64,000 nt of DNA from an uncultured bacterium (GTDB lineage Bacteria; Atribacterota; Atribacteria; Atribacterales; Caldatribacteriaceae). Shown here in pieces: positions 59,813 through 64,000 of the stretch. The notes beneath the pieces are model-generated. The model searched no databases and had not been told where the DNA came from. It saw only the letters and a program-made list of their open reading frames with translations. Within the stretch, counting starts at the first letter, position 1, and every line of letters begins with the position of its first letter. A program made the translations under genes and the position numbers. The DNA is taken from the NCBI GenBank assembly GCA_937922705.1, contig CALAIW010000002.1:17722-81721 (forward strand). Direction: 5' to 3'.

Positions 59813-60772
59813 ATGCGGAACCGATGGCTTGCAGAGAATAGAACGCAGATGAGCATTCTTTTTGTGCTCTTTGTTCTGCTTGTGCTTTTTATGATAAGCA
59901 GTCCCAAGACATTCCTCTCTGGCGACATTTATGCGGCCTTCATGTCTACCATACCTTTCTCAATGATTATGGCTTTGTCGCTTACTCTTGTTGTGATTTG
60001 TGGAGAGATGGACCTTTCTTTCCCCTCTATTATGGGATTCTGTGGGTATGTTTTTACCCAGGTTTTTCATGCCACGGGGAGCGTAGCAATTGCTCTTCTT
60101 GTTTGTATCCTTGTTGGTCTTGTTGCTGGTTACTTAAATGGCTTCCTGATTGTAAAGTTCCGTCTTCCTTCTCTTGTAGTGACTATCGGAACGCAGTTTT
60201 TCTGGGCAGGCCTCACTCAGGTTCTCTGTCAGGGTCTTGGAAGGACTTTGGTGCCCACAAAAGAGAGTCCTCTCTATTATCTTCTCGTGGGTAGGGTCTT
60301 TGGAAAAGTTCCGGTGCAGATGTTTTGGGCAGTTGTGGTAGCTTTTTTCCTCTGGTTAATTCTTAACCGCCACCGATTCGGGGCTCACATTTACTATACC
60401 GGAGATAATGAGGCAAGTGCCAGGGTTATGGGTATCAACGTGGATCGAGTAAAAACTATTGTCTTTACTCAAATGGGAGGATTCGCAGCATTTGCTGGAG
60501 TCTTGGCAAGCCTTGAGGTTTTGTACTTTTGGCCTACCCTAGGGCAAGGGTACCTCCTAAAGACCATAGCAGCAGTTTTTCTGGGAGGAACACCAGTTGA
60601 GGGTGGTGTGGGAACCATTTTTGGGACCTTTATCGGAGCTATCATTATTGGCATACTCGAAGCTGGTATTATTGCCATGGGGCTTTCTGGATTCTGGACA
60701 CAACTTGTGTATGGTCTTATTATCGTCATTTCTATTACTATTCATTCGGTTCTAAGACGAAAAGTTGCCTAA
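59813..60772 (+). CDS. Sugar ABC transporter, permease (RbsC/FrcC type)
   Basis: A 319-aa permease with about nine membrane segments. The family core AGYLNGFLIVKFRLPSLVVTIGT and the later TGDNEASARVMGINVDRVK (coupling loop) are clear. ATG follows GGAGGGAGG by four nt. Its stop codon overlaps the convergent RNase P RNA 3' end by two nt. Confidence 0.93.
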   Translation: MRNRWLAENRTQMSILFVLFVLLVLFMISSPKTFLSGDIYAAFMSTIPFSMIMALSLTLVVICGEMDLSFPSIMGFCGYVFTQVFHATGSVAIALLVCILVGLVAGYLNGFLIVKFRLPSLVVTIGTQFFWAGLTQVLCQGLGRTLVPTKESPLYYLLVGRVFGKVPVQMFWAVVVAFFLWLILNRHRFGAHIYYTGDNEASARVMGINVDRVKTIVFTQMGGFAAFAGVLASLEVLYFWPTLGQGYLLKTIAAVFLGGTPVEGGVGTIFGTFIGAIIIGILEAGIIAMGLSGFWTQLVYGLIIVISITIHSVLRRKVA

Positions 60773-61128
60773 GGAGGGTAGGTCTGTAAGCCGAGTTCTG
60801 TACTCTCCTTGGCGGAGAGTGGCAACCATCTATCTGGGGGGTGAGTTACCTCACCCCTCAAGCGGCTAACCCGAAGGTCAGCGAGCCACCTCATCCCTTC
60901 CTATTTAGCCTTGCTCCGGGTAGGGTTTGCCAGGCACGCCGGTCACCCGACGTCCGGTGAGCTCTTACCTCACCTTTTCACCCTTACCCCTTGCGGGGCG
61001 GTCTGTTTTCTGTGGCACTTTCCTGGGGTTTCCCCCACTGGGTGTTACCCAGTACCCTGCTCTGTGGAGCTCGGACTTTCCTCAGGAGGTCTGAAGAACC
61101 CCCCGCGGTTGCCCGACCTACCCTCCTC
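60771..61128 (-). ncRNA. rnpB: RNase P RNA (class A)
   Basis: The catalytic RNA of tRNA 5' processing. P1 pairs the 5' GAGGAGGGTAGGTC with the 3' GACCTACCCTCCTT, 14 bp. Universally conserved parts are present: GAGGAAAGTCCGAGCTCC (CR I), the GGTAAGGGTGAAAAGGTG region, and the CAGAACTCGGCTTACAGACC end. About 358 nt. Its first 84 nt overlap the 3' end of the RNase H-type gene on the same strand. Confidence 0.95.
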
Positions 61129-61569
61129 AAAAATGTAAAACTGGATTCGAGACCCAAGTATTTCCGAAGCAAGGGAATCGGCCCTTCTATTCTTTTCGCG
61201 GGGAACATAAACAATAGTGCAGGCCAGAAACTCCTGCATGCGTTCTTTTGCGAGCGAATACAGAGGCAAGAGATTTTCTGCTCGCACCTTGTAGGTTCCC
61301 TTCATTTGGCGAACAAGGAGTTCACTGTCGGAGAAAATCGTGATTTGTTCAACCTTCCACTGTTTCAGGAAGTCTAAGGCAAAAATAAGCGCCCAGTACT
61401 CTGCTTCGTTGTTTGTAGCAACCCCAATTCGGGAAGCCATTTCGAAAAGAATCCTTCCCTCTGGATCACAAACAACAAAAGCTACAGAACTTTCTCCCGG
61501 ATTCCCCTTTGAAGCCCCATCGATGAAAACGAAGCATTCTTGGGGAAACTCAACAGAGGAATCGTCCAC
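61045..61569 (-). CDS. Ribonuclease HI-like protein
   Basis: A 174-aa RNase H-fold protein. The catalytic acids are all present: D17 (FIDGASKGNPG), E55 (NNEAEYWAL), D81 (FSDSELL) and D131 (RADSLA). It degrades RNA in RNA:DNA hybrids. The domain ends near residue 145; the last 27 residues (from EEGRSGNRGG on) are encoded by DNA that is also the 5' part of rnpB. Its start overlaps the upstream zinc-ribbon gene by 20 nt. Confidence 0.9.
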   Translation of the reverse strand: MDDSSVEFPQECFVFIDGASKGNPGESSVAFVVCDPEGRILFEMASRIGVATNNEAEYWALIFALDFLKQWKVEQITIFSDSELLVRQMKGTYKVRAENLLPLYSLAKERMQEFLACTIVYVPREKNRRADSLASEILGSRIQFYIFEEGRSGNRGGFFRPPEESPSSTEQGTG

Positions 61570-62248
61570 AGTTTGGGCACCTCACAAGACCTTCTCGCCT
61601 GCGAACGGCCTTAGCCACAATCGTAGGGACGGAGAGGTAGCATCCTTGGCATACTTCACCCAGTAAAGACACCACTGCGTCTTGGAATTTCTTTCGAAGT
61701 TCCATGTAGTAGGCGAGGATTTCAGGCGGGATGAGGCTAGTTATGCCTTGCCATTCTTTTTCAAGGACAGCAAGCTCTGCCTCAAGAGTGGCAATCTCGT
61801 TCTCTTTCACCTCTATCTGCTGCGCAATGAGCGTTCCCTTTTCAGTGACTTCTTGTCCTTTTCTCTGAAACTCCTTTTGGAGGTTTTCCACGTTTTCCAT
61901 TTCAGCAAGGATTTCGTTTTCCAGACTGTCTTTTGTCTCTTCAAGCTTTTTCATGCTTTTCTCCCATTGGGCAAGTTCTTTGGAAGAAGTGATTTCCCCA
62001 CTATAGAGCTTACTTTTTGTTGTTGCCCACCTCTCTTCTACTTCCTTGAGTTCGAGTTCTTTCCTGGCGAGGGCAAGGCGAGCTTTATCAAGAGCATGCT
62101 TGAGTGAAAGCAGTTCTGCCTCTAAGCGCTCTTTTTCTTCCCTGAGCCTATCCTTTTCCCTTTTCCTTTTCAGAATTTTCTGTTGCAATGCGTCCTTCTG
62201 GCGATCTATAGCTTGCATTTTTTGAAGATTTTCAAGAGTATCGCTCAT
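61550..62248 (-). CDS. Coiled-coil protein with C4 zinc ribbon
   Basis: A 232-aa protein. A long coiled coil covers about residues 5-175, followed by a C-terminal C4 zinc ribbon with CQGCYLSVP and CPNCGRFLC. This is the Nif3-linked zinc-ribbon family (often annotated C4-type zinc ribbon), of unknown role, possibly nucleic acid binding. It lies between the Nif3-like gene and RNase H, overlapping each by 4 and 20 nt; the same order occurs in many bacteria. Confidence 0.88.
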   Translation of the reverse strand: MSDTLENLQKMQAIDRQKDALQQKILKRKREKDRLREEKERLEAELLSLKHALDKARLALARKELELKEVEERWATTKSKLYSGEITSSKELAQWEKSMKKLEETKDSLENEILAEMENVENLQKEFQRKGQEVTEKGTLIAQQIEVKENEIATLEAELAVLEKEWQGITSLIPPEILAYYMELRKKFQDAVVSLLGEVCQGCYLSVPTIVAKAVRRREGLVRCPNCGRFLC

Positions 62249-63345
62249 GGTATTTCCTCTTCAAAGAGGATATCAACTTTGAGTTTCCTTTTTTGTACTT
62301 CTTTCTCCAAAAGAGGTACGATTTCACGCAGTGCACGCCGTTCACCTGGACCGTGGGGTACATGGAGATACGCTATCCCAAGAAGGCGTAACCTCTCAAT
62401 ATCATGATGCGTGAGATCTCCACTTATGAAAAGGTCAACCTGCTCCTCAATAACTTTTGGAATGAGCTTTCTTCCGCTTCCTGGGCAGAGCGCGATTTTC
62501 TGAAAAGTTTTATCTTTCTCCTCACAGAGAAGGTTGAAGGGAACTGAAAGATGCGAAAATCTTTCCTGTATTTCTTTTGGGGAGAGCGGGTTAGGGAGAG
62601 TTACCACTCTTCCGAGGCCTGTAGCCTCAAAGCCTGGAATAAGCTGATATACGTCAACAACAGGTTGTTCGTAAGGATGAGCCTTTAGGAGGGCTTCGAT
62701 GGCCCTATAGAGCTTTCCAGACGATACCTCAATTTCGACCCGAGCTTCCTCAACTACTTCTTGTTGCCCTGGTTTTCCGATAAAGGGATGCGCTGCTTCT
62801 TCAGGGCGAAAAGTCCCGGTTCCCAAAGTAAAGAAGGCACAGTCTCGGTATTTCCCTATGATCCCTGCTCCTTCCAGAAAGAGAGCTTCAAGGACAGCGT
62901 TAAGATGCGTTTGAGGCACAAAGGTCACCAATTTATATTTCTTCGCATGTGGTACGGGGAAGAGCGGTTTGGGTTTTGCCATTTTCTCTAAATCCAGAAG
63001 CTTCAACCACTGGTCTGCGATGCCTTGAGGAGCAATGTCAAGATTTGTGTGATGCGCAAAGACAGACACTCCTTGAGCGTACAGTTTCTCAAGCATCACA
63101 AACAAAGGATCTTCACAGGAGAGTCTTTGCAGTGGCTCCCAGAGGGGAGGATGATGCAGGTACAGAAAGTCACACGAACTTTCCAGTGCTTTGCGTACAA
63201 CTTGAGGGCTAAGCTCCAGGGCGACAAGGATTTTTTCAACAGTGTTTTTCGCCTGAACTTGTAATCCAACACGATCGTCGGAAAGAGCAAGAGAAGAGGG
63301 AAAAAGATTCTCGAGAAGCTCGGTGACATTCCGTAGCGGCTCCAT
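62245..63345 (-). CDS. Nif3-like dinuclear metal-centre protein
   Basis: A 366-aa NIF3/YbgI-family protein. Metal ligands are in LYLHHPPLW, FAHHTNLD and ISGDLTHHD. It carries the insert domain (about 130-230) found in longer members. YbgI-type proteins were proposed as GTP cyclohydrolase type 2, but the role in most bacteria is open. Starts the minus-strand operon with zinc-ribbon, RNase H and rnpB. Confidence 0.9.
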   Translation of the reverse strand: MEPLRNVTELLENLFPSSLALSDDRVGLQVQAKNTVEKILVALELSPQVVRKALESSCDFLYLHHPPLWEPLQRLSCEDPLFVMLEKLYAQGVSVFAHHTNLDIAPQGIADQWLKLLDLEKMAKPKPLFPVPHAKKYKLVTFVPQTHLNAVLEALFLEGAGIIGKYRDCAFFTLGTGTFRPEEAAHPFIGKPGQQEVVEEARVEIEVSSGKLYRAIEALLKAHPYEQPVVDVYQLIPGFEATGLGRVVTLPNPLSPKEIQERFSHLSVPFNLLCEEKDKTFQKIALCPGSGRKLIPKVIEEQVDLFISGDLTHHDIERLRLLGIAYLHVPHGPGERRALREIVPLLEKEVQKRKLKVDILFEEEIP

Positions 63346-63365
63346 TGTCCCTCCACAGAGAAGAA

Positions 63366-63440
63366 TGGTGGGTCCACCCGGATTCGAACCAGGGACCGAC
63401 CGGTTATGAGCCGGCTGCTCTACCGCTGAGCTATGGACCC
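63366..63440 (-). tRNA. tRNA with anticodon CAT (elongator Met or Ile2)
   Basis: Complete cloverleaf with encoded CCA. Acceptor GGGTCCA pairs with TGGACCC; anticodon loop CTCATAA; T arm GGTTCGAATCC. It lacks the three GC pairs of an initiator anticodon stem. CAT could be elongator Met or, if its C is modified to lysidine, Ile2. Confidence 0.9.
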
Positions 63441-63453
63441 ACAGGCATCACAC

Positions 63454-63482
63454 AATATACCATAACCCTTGGTTTCCATCAA
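63454..63482 (-). promoter_or_regulatory. Promoter of the CAT tRNA (minus strand)
   Basis: On the minus strand TTGATG (63482-63477), 17-nt spacer, TATATT (63459-63454), 13 nt upstream of the tRNA. Confidence 0.7.
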
Positions 63483-63527
63483 GGTCCCTGCGGGGGAATT
63501 TATTCCGAACAATTTCTCCTTTTTTCC

Positions 63528-63556
63528 TTGACATTCCTGAGCGCTTTGAGTATATT
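63528..63556 (+). promoter_or_regulatory. Promoter of the tRNA-tuf operon
   Basis: TTGACA (63528-63533), 17-nt spacer, TATATT (63551-63556), 21 nt before tRNA-Thr. Confidence 0.8.
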
Positions 63557-63577
63557 TATGCTCGCACAAGGGCACAT

Positions 63578-63653
63578 GCCGGTGTAGCTCAGCTGGTAGA
63601 GCAGCTGACTTGTAATCAGCAGGTCGTCCGTTCGAGTCGGATCACCGGCTCCA
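63578..63653 (+). tRNA. tRNA-Thr (anticodon TGT)
   Basis: Acceptor GCCGGTG with CACCGGC, discriminator T, encoded CCA. Anticodon loop CTTGTAA gives TGT, reading ACA/ACG. First gene of the conserved Thr-Tyr-Thr-tuf unit. Confidence 0.96.
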
Positions 63654-63657
63654 GTGT

Positions 63658-63745
63658 GGGGAGGTGCCTGAGTGGCCAAAAGGAGCGGACTGTAGATCCG
63701 TCGGCTGAATAGCCTACGTAGGTTCGAATCCTACCCTCCCCACCA
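63658..63745 (+). tRNA. tRNA-Tyr (anticodon GTA)
   Basis: An 88-nt class II tRNA with a long variable arm. Acceptor GGGGAGG with CCTCCCC, anticodon loop CTGTAGA, encoded CCA. Confidence 0.96.
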
Positions 63746-63756
63746 GTGGAAATGAA

Positions 63757-63831
63757 GCCTGCGTAGCTCAGTGGTAGAGCGCACCCTTGGTAAGGGTGAG
63801 GTCACCGGTTCGATCCCGGTCGTAGGCTCCA
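63757..63831 (+). tRNA. tRNA-Thr (anticodon GGT)
   Basis: Acceptor GCCTGCG with CGTAGGC (one G-U pair), anticodon loop TTGGTAA gives GGT, reading ACC/ACT; encoded CCA. Confidence 0.96.
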
Positions 63832-63872
63832 CTTTTCTTTTTTGAGAGAGATTGGCATAAGGAGGATACCCT

Positions 63873-64000
63873 ATGGCCAAGCAGAAATTTGAAAGGAAAA
63901 AACCCCATGTCAATGTTGGAACCATTGGGCACGTAGATCATGGAAAGACGACTCTTACCGCGGCCATGACTCTAGTCCTTTCGAAACATAACCTCGCCAA
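63873..64000 (+). CDS. tuf: Elongation factor Tu, N-terminus (cut by window edge)
   Basis: The first 42 codons of EF-Tu, the GTPase that delivers aminoacyl-tRNA. G1 is GHVDHGKTT; the opening [19 protein letters not shown] is typical. AAGGAGG precedes the ATG by nine nt. It follows three tRNA genes and may be co-transcribed with them. Confidence 0.97.
   Translation, partial: MAKQKFERKKPHVNVGTIGHVDHGKTTLTAAMTLVLSKHNLA

Overview
The window is a gene-dense bacterial chromosome segment of about 75 protein genes, four tRNAs plus one further CAT tRNA, tmRNA and RNase P RNA. I see no phage, insertion sequence, CRISPR array or plasmid feature. Moderate GC, strong Shine-Dalgarno sites, frequent GTG and TTG starts, many 1-8 nt gene overlaps, a short-form HisG with HisZ, an archaeal/thermophile-type PurC, FeoAB, a GlpP-type glycerol module and many ABC importers point to an anaerobic, probably thermophilic, fermentative bacterium of an early-branching or Firmicutes-like lineage. 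Atribacterota, Synergistota or Thermotogota relatives fit, but I cannot fix the phylum from sequence alone.

Layout. 1-13 kb: hisD(partial)-hisG-hisZ on the minus strand, purC, tRNA-Arg, a FIST-GGDEF sensor/cyclase, pgi, a polar amino acid ABC importer followed by homoserine dehydrogenase, and a PHP histidinol phosphatase. 13-17 kb: a glycerol-3-phosphate module (glpP, FAD dehydrogenase with a BFD domain, FAD/NAD oxidoreductase, DUF1667) behind a probable antitermination leader. 17-21 kb: smpB-ssrA, a LysE-type exporter, uppP and a stand-alone receiver. 21-27 kb: a URO-D-family enzyme, a 49-residue ORF, a TIM-barrel isomerase, a PIG-L deacetylase, a Gfo/Idh/MocA oxidoreductase and an NtrC-like regulator without GAFTGA. 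26.6-30.6 kb: groES-groEL, an FmdB zinc ribbon and a P1 peptidase.

30.9-35.7 kb: coaX (apparent ATT start), a bactofilin, then a compact cluster of a 309-aa protein of unknown function, a PatA-like aminotransferase, an SRPBCC protein and a homologue of the cyanobacterial acyl-ACP reductase. This is the best candidate for an undescribed pathway. 36-39.8 kb: a Fur/PerR regulator with its own box, feoA-feoB (feoB without a normal start codon) and an isoaspartyl peptidase. 39.8-46.5 kb: the livKGFHM branched-chain amino acid importer with a creatininase-family amidohydrolase and asnS. 46.6-54.2 kb: cspA, alpha-glucan phosphorylase, dut, a polytopic protein with a spermidine-synthase-like insert, an exported PCMT, a YkuK-like protein, an epimerase-like protein and a TlpA-type thioredoxin.

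54.3-60.8 kb: a sugar-uptake locus with secreted galM, a LacI regulator, a second URO-D-family protein, binding protein, ATPase, an internal terminator and permease. 60.8-64 kb: RNase P RNA on the minus strand, overlapped by the 3' end of an RNase H gene, then a coiled-coil zinc-ribbon protein, a Nif3-like protein and a CAT tRNA. The window ends with the conserved tRNA-Thr, tRNA-Tyr, tRNA-Thr, tuf arrangement, with tuf cut by the window edge.
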